From NCBI GenBank assembly GCA_025362255.1, contig JANYGY010000013.1:1-13971 (forward strand): DNA of 13,971 nucleotides, written 5' to 3'. Positions 1-8,031 of this stretch are shown piece after piece. Each line of letters begins with the position of its first letter. The stretch's first letter is position 1. Both the position numbers and the translations under genes were made by a program. The notes beneath the pieces were generated by a model. It did not search any database. It saw only the letters and a program-made list of their open reading frames with translations, and was not told where the DNA came from. Source of the stretch: Planctomycetales bacterium. GTDB lineage: Bacteria; Planctomycetota; UBA11346.

Positions 1-34
1 CGGAAGCTCTGAGGCGCTAGAATCTGATACCCGA

Positions 35-652
35 CTACTTCCCCGCGCGGTAATCAATGAGCTCATACCAGCCGGCCATCGTGCTCGGCATCTCGCCGAG
101 GTCGACGCCGGCAGCGGGATGGTAAAAACCCACCACACTAATCTCGTCTCGGCGCATCCAGCGATGGCCGACCATGAACCGCCCGAGCATACGTTGAAAG
201 TGGGGATCGTCTGATCCAGACTCCAAGATGCGATTCTCAATAGCCCTCTGCGTCCAGCCGAGGATCTGGCCTCGAACCCAGATGGCATGAGCGCGCGCGG
301 CTTTCTCAAGGTCGACAAAACACGCCTCGAAATCATTCGGATCCCCGGCAGAGCCCAGAAGTTCGCGGCCGATGAGATTGGCAAGGATTACTTTGCTGAT
401 GTCGTAAAAATAATCCGCATAGTGAAGCGAAATGGTGGCCGTCGGGACATATCCGTCAGGGACCGTCACTGGTGGCCTCTGGTCGATCGCGATGGCACCC
501 GGATGCAGGCACGGGAGTAGGTCGGCGTGATCACCCATGAAGCGCCTGTAGGCGAAGGAATTACGCTTCCAAACCGATGCTATATACAGCGGATCGCTTT
601 TGAGCCGCTGTCTGTGGTAACCTGGGAAAGGGGAGCTCGAAGTATCGGACAT
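35..652 (-). CDS. Unknown protein, last gene of replication operon
   Basis: Encodes 205 residues beginning MSDTSSSPF; I do not recognise the family. The sequence looks soluble, with no signal peptide or membrane segment. It has an aromatic- and Arg-rich start (YHRQRLKSDPLYIASVWKR, about residues 12-30) and an Asp/Glu-rich helical middle (DFEACFVDLEKAARAHAIW). The ATG at 652 is preferred because AGGAAA lies about 7 nt upstream; an in-frame GTG at 691 would add 13 residues but has no ribosome binding site. The gene begins 61 bp after the polymerase stop, on the same strand, with no terminator evident between them, so it is probably cotranscribed with the polymerase and ATPase. That context suggests an accessory replication role such as an adaptor, but nothing in the sequence proves it. 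Existence is fairly sure, function unknown. Confidence 0.7.
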   Translation of the reverse strand: MSDTSSSPFPGYHRQRLKSDPLYIASVWKRNSFAYRRFMGDHADLLPCLHPGAIAIDQRPPVTVPDGYVPTATISLHYADYFYDISKVILANLIGRELLGSAGDPNDFEACFVDLEKAARAHAIWVRGQILGWTQRAIENRILESGSDDPHFQRMLGRFMVGHRWMRRDEISVVGFYHPAAGVDLGEMPSTMAGWYELIDYRAGK

Positions 653-713
653 AGTGCGTTTCCTATCCGGTGCAGCGCTTAGCGTGCACACTGGCTTGGG
701 GGGGTGACATGAT

Positions 714-3008
714 TCATGGGAGATCTTTCAGCGCGTCGTCTGCATTCCGTTCAAGACGACCCCAACGATCGCCTCCGAACAGGTGTCCTGATACCGGGTC
801 GCGGCAAGGTTCGGCGACATCTATCGCGTCTTCCCACAGGGATTGCGTTACGGTTATCTCCTCTGGCTTCATCAGCATGGTCCAGCTCATTGGGTGTGTG
901 CCGGATGGGCCAAATATTGATAACAGGGCCGCGCGTGCGGCGAGGACGGCGTCTCGTTGCCGTGGAACGACTAACATCACTTCGTCATGTACGTGGAGAA
1001 TATCGGTGAAGTTGAACTGCTCCTGAAGTGCAAGTAAGCCTATGCATAGTCCATTGCGCGCTGCCGCCTGTACTACGTTTTCTATGGCAATCTGGCGCGT
1101 AAACGCTCGCGGTTCCTTGTACGCCTTGAGAATAGAAAGTTCTTCGCGACCATTGGCCAGCACACGAATAGCTGGCTCACGCCAGGTCAGCATTGCTGGC
1201 CATGGACCGCATTGTACGCGCACCGAAGGCAAATCGCCAATGTCACTATCTAGAAACAGTCGCAGATACTTTGCGTCCGGCGCGCGAGGCTGGCGATGAG
1301 CTTTCTCAAGCTCATCACGTGCCGCTACAAGATCACCTCGACAGGCTGCCACGCTCTTTACCGCATCCACCAGCCACGCCGCCGTCATCTCGATTTCCGG
1401 ATGTGCGCGGTGGAATGACGCATGCACCAAGATCGCCGCTGTCGCCACTAGGATGGTGCAGCCCTTTCTCTCCACGATGCGCTTGACCTGAGAAGGGTCC
1501 GGAAGGCGCGGTGCCTGCTCCAGCAGGATCTGTAGGACTGGCAGCGTGATGCCGCTCTTTGGATCGCCGAGAGCAACCGACAGGCCAACCGCGTAGCCGC
1601 CTGCGCTTTGGAGAAAAGTGAGGCCAAGCACTGCCGTTTTAGCCACCTGCCGGATCGGATCTTTCTTATTGATCATCTGTCCCGTCATGGCCGACCAGGC
1701 CAGCGTGTAGGGATCACGAAGACGGTCTCCCCCAGTCGCTTCGTCGAGCGCTTTGTGAATCGTTGCGCAGTTGGTCAACAGGCCGGTGACGCGGTACTCT
1801 ACGTTGGCCAGGTCGCCGCGGACGAGGCAGGAACCGACCGGGACACTGAAGGCTTGACGCACCGGCTTGGCGATGGCGGTATCGTGTTTAGGAATGCCAT
1901 GGAGTGGTATGCCGACGCCGAGCGACGGCGATGAGAAACGACCCGTCACTGCGCCGAAGTATGCCAGCTCGACGTCCACGGCGTCGATGCCCTGGAGCTG
2001 TTGGGCCTTGCGAGTCTGAACGAGAGCTTTGCCTACCCGTCCGGCCTGGCGCAACACCTCGGTCGCTGCTGGTTGTTGCGCCTGAAAGCCACTATCGAGT
2101 TTCTTCATTGATGTGGTGGGGATTGCCGAACCACACGCGGCTTCCAACGCAGCTTTCAGACGGTCGTACGCCACCGAGCGAATCAGCGACCCATCTTTGT
2201 GACTGCCACGAAAGATGTCCGCGAGTTGGTCAGGTTGCAGGAATGCCATGCCCTGAGCATCGACGACTTGGCCTGCTGCCGTAGCAGCTCCGGCAATAGC
2301 GATGCCCAATTCTTGTGCGAGGCGTTGATAGCGTGGTCCATCCACGCAGAGGTGCAGGCCTCGCACGTGCTGGGTCATCAGGCCGATGCGCTGCTCGCGA
2401 TCGTCCAGGCGGCGAGCTTGGCGTCCGTACAGCAGCCGCATGGCACTTACCCATGCTTGCCCATCCGTGCCGGTCGGTGCCTCCTTGGTTGGACTCGCCA
2501 AGAGATTGCCACGTGAACTCACGGGTAAGCCGAACATACGTACCAGCGACGGCAGGCTGTACCCGCCAAGCAGGTCAGGCCACGACGCACGTGCGCCTTC
2601 TTCTGTACACCAGATCTTGGCCGGCTGGTTGAGTCCAAACCGGTGCCTTAGCACCCGTACGGTAAAAGCCGCCGGGTGTGCGACCACGACGCGGTTGGGC
2701 TGGATCAGCTCAGCCTGGAGCGATGACCAGGCCGCATGTACGTCAGCGCCGGGAATGGCGGTTACTTCGCCGTCGGCGATGGCATAGCTTAACGTGAGGA
2801 GCTCCGCCTTCTGCACGTAGTCTTTGAGTGTCATCTTGTCCAAACCAATGCCGTTTTTCGGATCGCCCCGCATGGTGACGTGGATGAAAATCGGAGTCAG
2901 CTTCTGCAGCGCTGAGGTGCCCTCGATGGGCGCCGATCGGGTGAGCGTAGCCAACGACCGTTGCTGAGCCCGTACAGGCGTCGCAATATCCCGAAACGAC
3001 CGCGTCAC
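714..3008 (-). CDS. Family A DNA polymerase with apparently inactive exonuclease domain
   Basis: Template-directed DNA polymerase of the Pol I (family A) type, 764 residues, resembling the long phage/plasmid replicative forms. Visible motifs: TGRFSS at 355-360; motif A D399-L-A-N-V-E404-Y-R406, matching DYSQIELR; motif B R453-x3-K457 with L461 and F465 where Pol I has Phe and Tyr; motif C H674-D675-E676. The N-terminal region (about 38-165) keeps the layout of a 3'-5' exonuclease, but the DxE motif reads H43-V-T45 and the second motif reads AHPAAFT (110-116) instead of AHNAAFD, so proofreading should be lost. No 5' nuclease domain is present. The start is GTG: it overlaps the ATPase stop as GTGA, and GGAGG sits 6 nt upstream, implying translational coupling. 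The polymerase assignment is secure; use in self-replication of an element is inferred from context. Confidence 0.93.
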   Translation of the reverse strand: MTRSFRDIATPVRAQQRSLATLTRSAPIEGTSALQKLTPIFIHVTMRGDPKNGIGLDKMTLKDYVQKAELLTLSYAIADGEVTAIPGADVHAAWSSLQAELIQPNRVVVAHPAAFTVRVLRHRFGLNQPAKIWCTEEGARASWPDLLGGYSLPSLVRMFGLPVSSRGNLLASPTKEAPTGTDGQAWVSAMRLLYGRQARRLDDREQRIGLMTQHVRGLHLCVDGPRYQRLAQELGIAIAGAATAAGQVVDAQGMAFLQPDQLADIFRGSHKDGSLIRSVAYDRLKAALEAACGSAIPTTSMKKLDSGFQAQQPAATEVLRQAGRVGKALVQTRKAQQLQGIDAVDVELAYFGAVTGRFSSPSLGVGIPLHGIPKHDTAIAKPVRQAFSVPVGSCLVRGDLANVEYRVTGLLTNCATIHKALDEATGGDRLRDPYTLAWSAMTGQMINKKDPIRQVAKTAVLGLTFLQSAGGYAVGLSVALGDPKSGITLPVLQILLEQAPRLPDPSQVKRIVERKGCTILVATAAILVHASFHRAHPEIEMTAAWLVDAVKSVAACRGDLVAARDELEKAHRQPRAPDAKYLRLFLDSDIGDLPSVRVQCGPWPAMLTWREPAIRVLANGREELSILKAYKEPRAFTRQIAIENVVQAAARNGLCIGLLALQEQFNFTDILHVHDEVMLVVPRQRDAVLAARAALLSIFGPSGTHPMSWTMLMKPEEITVTQSLWEDAIDVAEPCRDPVSGHLFGGDRWGRLERNADDALKDLP

Positions 3009-6007
3009 GGGTGGCCTCCGTTGATCGGCCTATTCGAGGTGTCGTCACGTCGTATCTGCGGAGCTGTCGGTAAAGGGTACTGCGCCAGATGGAGCATGCC
3101 CGCCCTCGAATTCTCTGACGGCACCTCGCCTTCTGGGGGGTCAAGGTACACGCGCGGACGCTGCTTCTTTGCCGTCGGGTGACGCTCGTTGACTAGGCGC
3201 AGCGTCCAACCGTGGCTTGTTTCTACTGGGTTGGCGAGCGCCGTCACGAAGCGTGCATTCGCTGTGGGGACCGTGGCATGGTACGGCTGTAGAAGTCGGG
3301 AAAGCGATGCATCGCTGTACGTATCGCCACTGCCGGCCCGCATAATTTCTGCCAGCGCCGTGGTCGGCGCGACCGGCCCCATCTTCCACCGAAGGTGGAG
3401 GTCCCAGAGGTCATCCTCGGAGACGACGGACAGCAGCAGCGCCGGATCCAGTTCGTCGCCCTGCCCGTTTGCGGCCAGCTTGCCACTGCGACTTGCCTCG
3501 GCGCGGACCTTCAGGGCTGCGTTTCGCAACTGCTCGATCCCGTCGAGAAATTCGTTGAGCGAAACCCGTCCAAAAAGTTCAATGTAAATCCCCAGGTAGC
3601 CAGGGAAACGGAAGCGCAGGTCAGTAGGGCCAAGCGGTGCTTGTCGCAGACGTTCGACCAAGCCCCGCTGCTCAATGAAGACTAACGCTCCTAGACGCAT
3701 GAGGCGAGCTAGACCTCCGCTATTCAGCAATTCGGCGTCCGCCTCGTCTGTGCGCGTTTCTTCAGTAAAATGTCCAAGACGAATTGGGACAGTCCGCAGG
3801 ATTAAATCCTTCGGTAGCTGGTAATACTTCCCGCAGAAAAAGGGGCTGAAATACAAGCTTGCTGAGGCGTCGTTTTTACCTGCGCGACCAACCGGCACCC
3901 CACCTCCCGTAAGCAGCGCACAGAGTCCTTCGCGGTCACACCAAGTGTCGTATTCGGCACGCTCTGCGATGCGAAATTCATCGACTAGGAGGATTCCATG
4001 GGCCATGAGATCATGCGCGGCGGCGCGTTGTTTCACATCTCCCGCTTGACGGCTAACGCGGATTTCGCGGATGCCGGGGACCGCGAGGTTAGCAAGTTCA
4101 CGGACCAGCGAGGTCTTGCCCTGGCCCGTCGTTTCGGTTTCCCCCGCCGTCTCTGCACAGCTGAACACACCTGGAAATTCCTTCTCCATCGCGCCTGCAA
4201 TCCTCGAACCTGCCAGGTGCTTCCGCACGAGGTTGGCGACGACGATGAGATCGAAGAATCGAGCAATAGTGATGGTTAGGTCTTTGCCCTCCACGATCCG
4301 GGTGATGTTCCGAAAATAGCGGTTCATTAAGTCGTCTCCGGGTAATGCCGGCAGTACGATTTCCGGCACCCGACCATAGAAACCTGCTGATGTGGCCGCG
4401 TTATAACCCGTGGCGACTTCTGCGTACTTCAGGCGATACTGAAGCACCTTATCTTCTTGAAGTCGGGTCACCGTTACCACACCCGTGGCGATGTCGATCT
4501 TGCGGATATTTGGTATAGTTAGGCCAGGCGTAATCCAGGCACTGCCCGCACGCCGGGTATCTGGTACCAGGGTGACCAGCTCGGCGGCAATGAGCGACGC
4601 CGGCAACTCTTCCACCGTTGGCAGGGTCTCGACCACAATACTGCCAAGGGCGGCCATGATGGAGCTTTGCAGCTGCGTCACGTTCTTCCCCCGTTCACGC
4701 GGGAAGCCGAGCACCTGATTGAGTGTATCGGAAAGATTCCTGTTCTCGACGGCAGTCAGCGGCTGACGGAGACCCTTCTCGGCAACGGGTATGTCGACCA
4801 GCACTCCGTTGTAGGCCACACGCACCAGATAGCCGTCGATCACCTTGATCAGGCGCGCGTACTTCAGGACGTGTAGGATCGCAAGAGCTGACGTGAATGA
4901 CGGGTCTAATCCATGGTTGAGGCAAGCGCGCTGGAACGTCCCGAAGTCGACCAGGAACAAGCTGGCTGGATAACCCGACATCGCCCGCGCGCTGGTGATC
5001 TCCTCGGCCAGCTTCGATTGCGTCCATGTTGCAACCTTGTCCCAGCCGACCTCGCCATTCGATTCACGCACAGCTGCCACCGCCGCGAGTGCGGCCATAC
5101 CCAGTCCCCCGAGTGCGACGAGCGTAGGGGCCATCAAGTATTCGTCACCGTCAGCATTGTTGCGACCCAGGTTGAGGTCCAGGTGGTGGGCGCTGCGCGC
5201 CAGCGCCTTGCACAGGTGCGTCACGCCGCACGGCTCCGCGTTGAGCATCTGTTCTGCTCGTGTCAGTCCTGGTGCCGCGTCGACGAATAACTTGGTGATC
5301 ACGTCTTTAACCTCGTCCGGGATCATGGCGTCGAAGGAACGAGCGAACGGCGTGTCCTTTCGTCCGGTGAAGACGGGCGCGGAGATGTTGGCCTGATTCT
5401 GAAGCTGCATCGCATGTCGCGCCCGCCCGGCGACAATGTCCGTCCAATTGATCGGCGTGTTCTCCAACTGCTGCCTGGCGGGGCTCCCATCGACCATGCC
5501 GTCCAGTTCGTCGATCCGCTGCTCAACAATGCGCGTCAACGTCAAGAACGATGGGAGGTCTGCTGAAGGGAGCGTTTCCAAGGTCGGCATGCCGGTCACG
5601 AACGAGGCAGCAAGGACGGCCTTGGCCAAGCCCACCACGAGCGCAAAATCTTCCCGGTCGAACTCCCGCGCCGCGGCAAGCAGCTCCGGTGTGTCGGTGA
5701 GAGCTGCCGTCGTTGACTGGGCAGCCTCTACCAGCCCCGCCCATCCCGCACGACGCAGCGGCGAGCCGTTCGCTACGATGGTCGCCGCGACTCGATCGAC
5801 ATCCGTTGCCAGGCTGTCGGCCACGGGGGCACCCTCACAGGTGGCCTGCCACTTATTGTAGCAGGCAAGCTCGCGACCTGTCAGGGTCAGGATGCCGAAG
5901 GCAAGCGGTTGGTGTGCGAGAGCATCAGACATGGGACTTTCGGCGGTTGAGTTCACCGGGGTTCGATCCGGTCGATGATGCGCATACCGCGAGGGACGCA
6001 TCGTCAT
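3005..6007 (-). CDS. Large P-loop ATPase, putative replicative helicase or loader
   Basis: A 1000-residue protein with a single recognisable ATPase core in its C-terminal half. The P-loop is E625-TTGQ-G630-K631-T632-S633, in which the first glycine of GxxxxGK[ST] is replaced by Glu. Walker B is hydrophobic followed by D676-E677 (GILLVDEF). Downstream, PFFCGKYYQLPKDLILRTVP (722-741) could hold sensor and arginine-finger residues. This layout fits AAA+ or superfamily 3 type phage helicases, but I cannot name the family. The N-terminal 600 residues are mostly helical, with an Ala/Gly-rich hydrophobic patch near 292-314, and match nothing I know. It is the first gene of the operon and is coupled to the polymerase through a GTGA overlap. 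The start is uncertain: ATG 6007 has a weak GGATGGAAA upstream; ATG 5932 (MSDALAHQ) is possible. A role as DNA unwinding or loading partner of the polymerase is inference. Confidence 0.8.
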   Translation of the reverse strand: MTMRPSRYAHHRPDRTPVNSTAESPMSDALAHQPLAFGILTLTGRELACYNKWQATCEGAPVADSLATDVDRVAATIVANGSPLRRAGWAGLVEAAQSTTAALTDTPELLAAAREFDREDFALVVGLAKAVLAASFVTGMPTLETLPSADLPSFLTLTRIVEQRIDELDGMVDGSPARQQLENTPINWTDIVAGRARHAMQLQNQANISAPVFTGRKDTPFARSFDAMIPDEVKDVITKLFVDAAPGLTRAEQMLNAEPCGVTHLCKALARSAHHLDLNLGRNNADGDEYLMAPTLVALGGLGMAALAAVAAVRESNGEVGWDKVATWTQSKLAEEITSARAMSGYPASLFLVDFGTFQRACLNHGLDPSFTSALAILHVLKYARLIKVIDGYLVRVAYNGVLVDIPVAEKGLRQPLTAVENRNLSDTLNQVLGFPRERGKNVTQLQSSIMAALGSIVVETLPTVEELPASLIAAELVTLVPDTRRAGSAWITPGLTIPNIRKIDIATGVVTVTRLQEDKVLQYRLKYAEVATGYNAATSAGFYGRVPEIVLPALPGDDLMNRYFRNITRIVEGKDLTITIARFFDLIVVANLVRKHLAGSRIAGAMEKEFPGVFSCAETAGETETTGQGKTSLVRELANLAVPGIREIRVSRQAGDVKQRAAAHDLMAHGILLVDEFRIAERAEYDTWCDREGLCALLTGGGVPVGRAGKNDASASLYFSPFFCGKYYQLPKDLILRTVPIRLGHFTEETRTDEADAELLNSGGLARLMRLGALVFIEQRGLVERLRQAPLGPTDLRFRFPGYLGIYIELFGRVSLNEFLDGIEQLRNAALKVRAEASRSGKLAANGQGDELDPALLLSVVSEDDLWDLHLRWKMGPVAPTTALAEIMRAGSGDTYSDASLSRLLQPYHATVPTANARFVTALANPVETSHGWTLRLVNERHPTAKKQRPRVYLDPPEGEVPSENSRAGMLHLAQYPLPTAPQIRRDDTSNRPINGGHP

Positions 6008-6294
6008 TGATTATTTCCATCCGGGATCGGGTCGCACCTGCGCGATACCTGCTGGTTTGCGGTGTGGGGTGCCGTCTACCCCGGTGACTTCGGGTCATTT
6101 GTTGGCAAATTAACCGCCTAAACCACCGTCTGACTCGACCCGAGTGCTTCCGATTCCCTGCCTTCAACCATTTATTCGTTCAAAAGCCCTATGATTTACG
6201 CTATTTTTGAAAAACCGATGAATGACCTCGCTGGGCGGTCGAAAATGGGTGAGTTGTCTGCTTTTTCTGGGCAGCCCCCTGGTGAGTTTGGGCC
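6008..6294. promoter_or_regulatory. Divergent intergenic region between replication operon and HTH gene
   Basis: This 287-bp region lies between two divergent starts and must carry promoters for both sides. It is visibly more A/T-rich from about 6165 to 6215. I cannot assign a good -35/-10 pair on either strand. A short inverted repeat, ACTCG-ACC-CGAGT (6133-6145), could be an operator. GGTGAG about 10 nt upstream of the 6295 ATG is a plausible ribosome binding site. If the helix-turn-helix protein controls the replication operon, its operator should be here. A minus-strand reading frame across the region is not believed to be a gene. Confidence 0.4.
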
Positions 6295-7587
6295 ATGACC
6301 ACCGCGCTGCCCCTATTAAGAGCTCTTTATGCGCGTCTGGAGGCTGAGCGTCGCTACTCCAAGGTTGCCGAGATTCCGCTGCTGAAATGGGGTCGCCTCA
6401 TCGGGGTCGACCCTTCGACCTACAGCCGGTGGCAGACGGTAGGCGAGGGGAAGTCCGTCACCGCTGGCACCTTCGCTAAGATCCTTACCGCTCGTCTAAA
6501 CCACGAGGCACCTGGCGCAGGTGCGGACTCCATTCGTGCTCGTCATGATCGTCTATGGCTGGCCCGGGGGCAGGACCCGCCAATCTGGTACTGCCGGGCA
6601 GCCCTGCGTAACGCAGCTCTACCGTATCCGATATATGACAGCGATGACTTGGCAGCGCTCCGCGCTACGCCAGGGGGTTCGCTGCCGCACAACGGACTCG
6701 GGGGCTATCTAGCTGCCTTTTCCACATTCACGATGCCGAGGCTCCTGTGGCAAACTCTGGATATGATCAGCGAGTGGTTGGTCGCTCGCGTGGTGGCTGG
6801 TGATCCGGTGAACGGAATTAACGACATTCCTGTGCATCGGCATTTCTTCTTACAGGACCCCGTAGACCATTTCCTGGTCCATCTACCGCGAGAAGCACTT
6901 CGGGGTCTGGCCCCGCAGGCCCGCATCGTTGACACTGCTCCATGGTATGACGGCCTCTGTGCTGAGTACGATTTCCTGTGGTCTTCCCTCGCGCACCCAA
7001 GCCAGCGGATGGGGCTAGTGACTGACACGGCCCTCGACGGGATTACCCGCGACCTGGATCGCCTACTTGGTCACGCGAAGTTTGCCCAGAGTGAGTTGCC
7101 AAGGCTCAGCACGCAGGTTGGCCCGCACTACGAATGGATGCTGGCAACCTTGGCAGAAGATGCCCGTCGCCGTGCCGAGCCGCCGCAGGGAGTAATTCGC
7201 CCCGGAATGTACCAGGACGAGTCGCCCATCCCTTGGGCTCAAGCATGGCCCTTGCTCAAGAAGATGTACCAGATCCGTGAGGCTGTCGGAGTGTTGCATG
7301 CCTGGCAGGTATCGCTGCAATTCGATGTTGTGCGCGCCATTGCGACATTTGGAGCCGGCACGTTCGGCCTAACGGAGCTTGGTCGTCAAATGCAGCTCGC
7401 ACGGCTATCCGAGCATGAGAAACCCAGCGACTCAGCGATTCAGAAGGTTCTGGAACACTTCTGCACCCTCGCCGGGCCAGGGACTACGGCCACATCTCAG
7501 GCAGAGTGGCAATGGCGGCTTGAGCGGGTTGGGGGCAGATACCGTCTGGATCCTTCAACCGCCTCGGCCCCTGCGCCCGGCCCCTGA
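6295..7587 (+). CDS. Helix-turn-helix protein, candidate replication initiator or regulator
   Basis: A 430-residue soluble protein of no family I can name. Residues about 27-48 (IPLLKWGRLIGVDPSTYSRW and following) have the spacing and residues of a Cro/XRE-like helix-turn-helix, with GVDPSTYSRW matching the turn and recognition helix. The C-terminal stretch 345-418 (FGLTELGRQM, then a helix SAIQKVLEHF, then WQWRLERVGGRYRLD as a possible beta hairpin) could be a winged helix, which would give DNA-binding units at both ends. The middle is rich in Trp, His and Arg. GGTGAG lies about 10 nt before the ATG. It is transcribed away from the polymerase operon and directly toward the repeat-rich region 7588-8036, the usual layout of an initiator gene beside its origin. 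A plain transcriptional regulator is the main alternative. Confidence 0.8.
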   Translation: MTTALPLLRALYARLEAERRYSKVAEIPLLKWGRLIGVDPSTYSRWQTVGEGKSVTAGTFAKILTARLNHEAPGAGADSIRARHDRLWLARGQDPPIWYCRAALRNAALPYPIYDSDDLAALRATPGGSLPHNGLGGYLAAFSTFTMPRLLWQTLDMISEWLVARVVAGDPVNGINDIPVHRHFFLQDPVDHFLVHLPREALRGLAPQARIVDTAPWYDGLCAEYDFLWSSLAHPSQRMGLVTDTALDGITRDLDRLLGHAKFAQSELPRLSTQVGPHYEWMLATLAEDARRRAEPPQGVIRPGMYQDESPIPWAQAWPLLKKMYQIREAVGVLHAWQVSLQFDVVRAIATFGAGTFGLTELGRQMQLARLSEHEKPSDSAIQKVLEHFCTLAGPGTTATSQAEWQWRLERVGGRYRLDPSTASAPAPGP

Positions 7588-7640
7588 CTCTGCCCCCGTT
7601 AGGCGCAATGGGGGCGCTATCGTTCGCAACGGCTTTGCAG

Positions 7641-7658
7641 GTGGTTGCGCACCCTAAG
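7641..7658 (+). repeat. Iteron-like box 1 (GTGGTTGCGCACCCTAAG)
   Basis: This box shares GTGGTTGCGCAC exactly with box 2 at 7852-7863, about 211 bp away, and its last eight bases ACCCTAAG recur at 7961-7968. The core GTTGCGCA also occurs in the palindrome at 7930-7941. It immediately precedes the A/T-rich tract. Confidence 0.55.
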
Positions 7659-7683
7659 TTGGAATACATAAACTATTTCTGTA

Positions 7684-7711
7684 TAGCTATTTATAGTTTT
7701 TTAAATAGCTA
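7684..7711. repeat. A/T-rich 10-bp perfect inverted repeat
   Basis: Arms TAGCTATTTA (7684-7693) and TAAATAGCTA (7702-7711) are exact reverse complements around an 8-nt T-rich centre. It lies inside the most A/T-rich tract of the window. The low G/C content and missing T-tail on the plus strand argue against a terminator. A duplex-unwinding element or a protein-binding site is more likely. Confidence 0.55.
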
Positions 7712-7789
7712 AATGCGCAATGGGGCGTAATCACTTTCACCCTATAGAGTACAGGAGAGAAAATCTAGTTATGTCAAAATGAGGAAGTA

Positions 7790-7810
7790 TGTCGGTCATT
7801 ATGACCGACA
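7790..7810. repeat. 21-bp perfect palindrome, candidate operator or partition site
   Basis: TGTCGGTCAT (7790-7799) and ATGACCGACA (7801-7810) are perfect reverse complements around a single T at 7800. A 10-bp-arm palindrome with a one-base centre is the usual size of a dimeric regulator or ParB-type site. It lies between box 1 and box 2 of the repeat region and overlaps the start of a doubtful 80-codon reading frame. Confidence 0.6.
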
Positions 7811-7851
7811 GTAATTTTACACTGAGAGTTCACGGCGCCATTTCATTGCGC

Positions 7852-7869
7852 GTGGTTGCGCACTTAGAG
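7852..7869 (+). repeat. Iteron-like box 2 (GTGGTTGCGCACTTAGAG)
   Basis: Identical to box 1 over GTGGTTGCGCAC and diverging afterwards (TTAGAG against CCTAAG). It is directly preceded by ATTGCGCG, which overlaps the TTGCGCGTGG repeat shared with 7943-7952. Confidence 0.5.
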
Positions 7870-7929
7870 CCATTTCGAATACAAGCATTTGTCCTACAAT
7901 TATTTACGATATTAATTTCGATCGAGACC

Positions 7930-7980
7930 GGTTGCGCAACCTTTGCGCGTGGGCTGCGGAACCCTAAGCCGGCGCAACCC
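7930..7980. repeat. Palindromic and inverted TTGCGCA-type repeats
   Basis: This segment packs a perfect 12-bp palindrome GGTTGCGCAACC (7930-7941), a second TTGCGCGTGG copy (7943-7952), an ACCCTAAG copy (7961-7968) and GGCGCAACCC (7971-7980), which is the core box on the opposite strand. The density of one motif in both orientations suggests a DNA-binding array rather than chance. Confidence 0.5.
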
Positions 7981-8031
7981 CCAGGTGCCCAGCCTTGGGT
8001 CCTAAAGCCTTTAATCCGTCGTTGCCGTTAA

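Noticed and set aside
5954..5972. tRNA T-arm-like sequence GGTTCGATCC
   Set aside because: The flanking stem does not pair in the T-arm register, no acceptor or anticodon arm can be drawn, and it lies within the ATPase coding frame.
5925..6167. 80-codon minus-strand ORF upstream of the ATPase start
   Set aside because: Basic low-complexity sequence overlapping the ATPase start in another frame; it is more likely leader and promoter DNA.
7789..8031. 80-codon ORF with a good GAGGAAG ribosome binding site
   Set aside because: It lies over the palindrome and TTGCGCA repeats, which fall in different reading frames, so the conserved signal is at DNA level. The predicted protein has no recognisable features. 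A short regulated peptide is not fully excluded.
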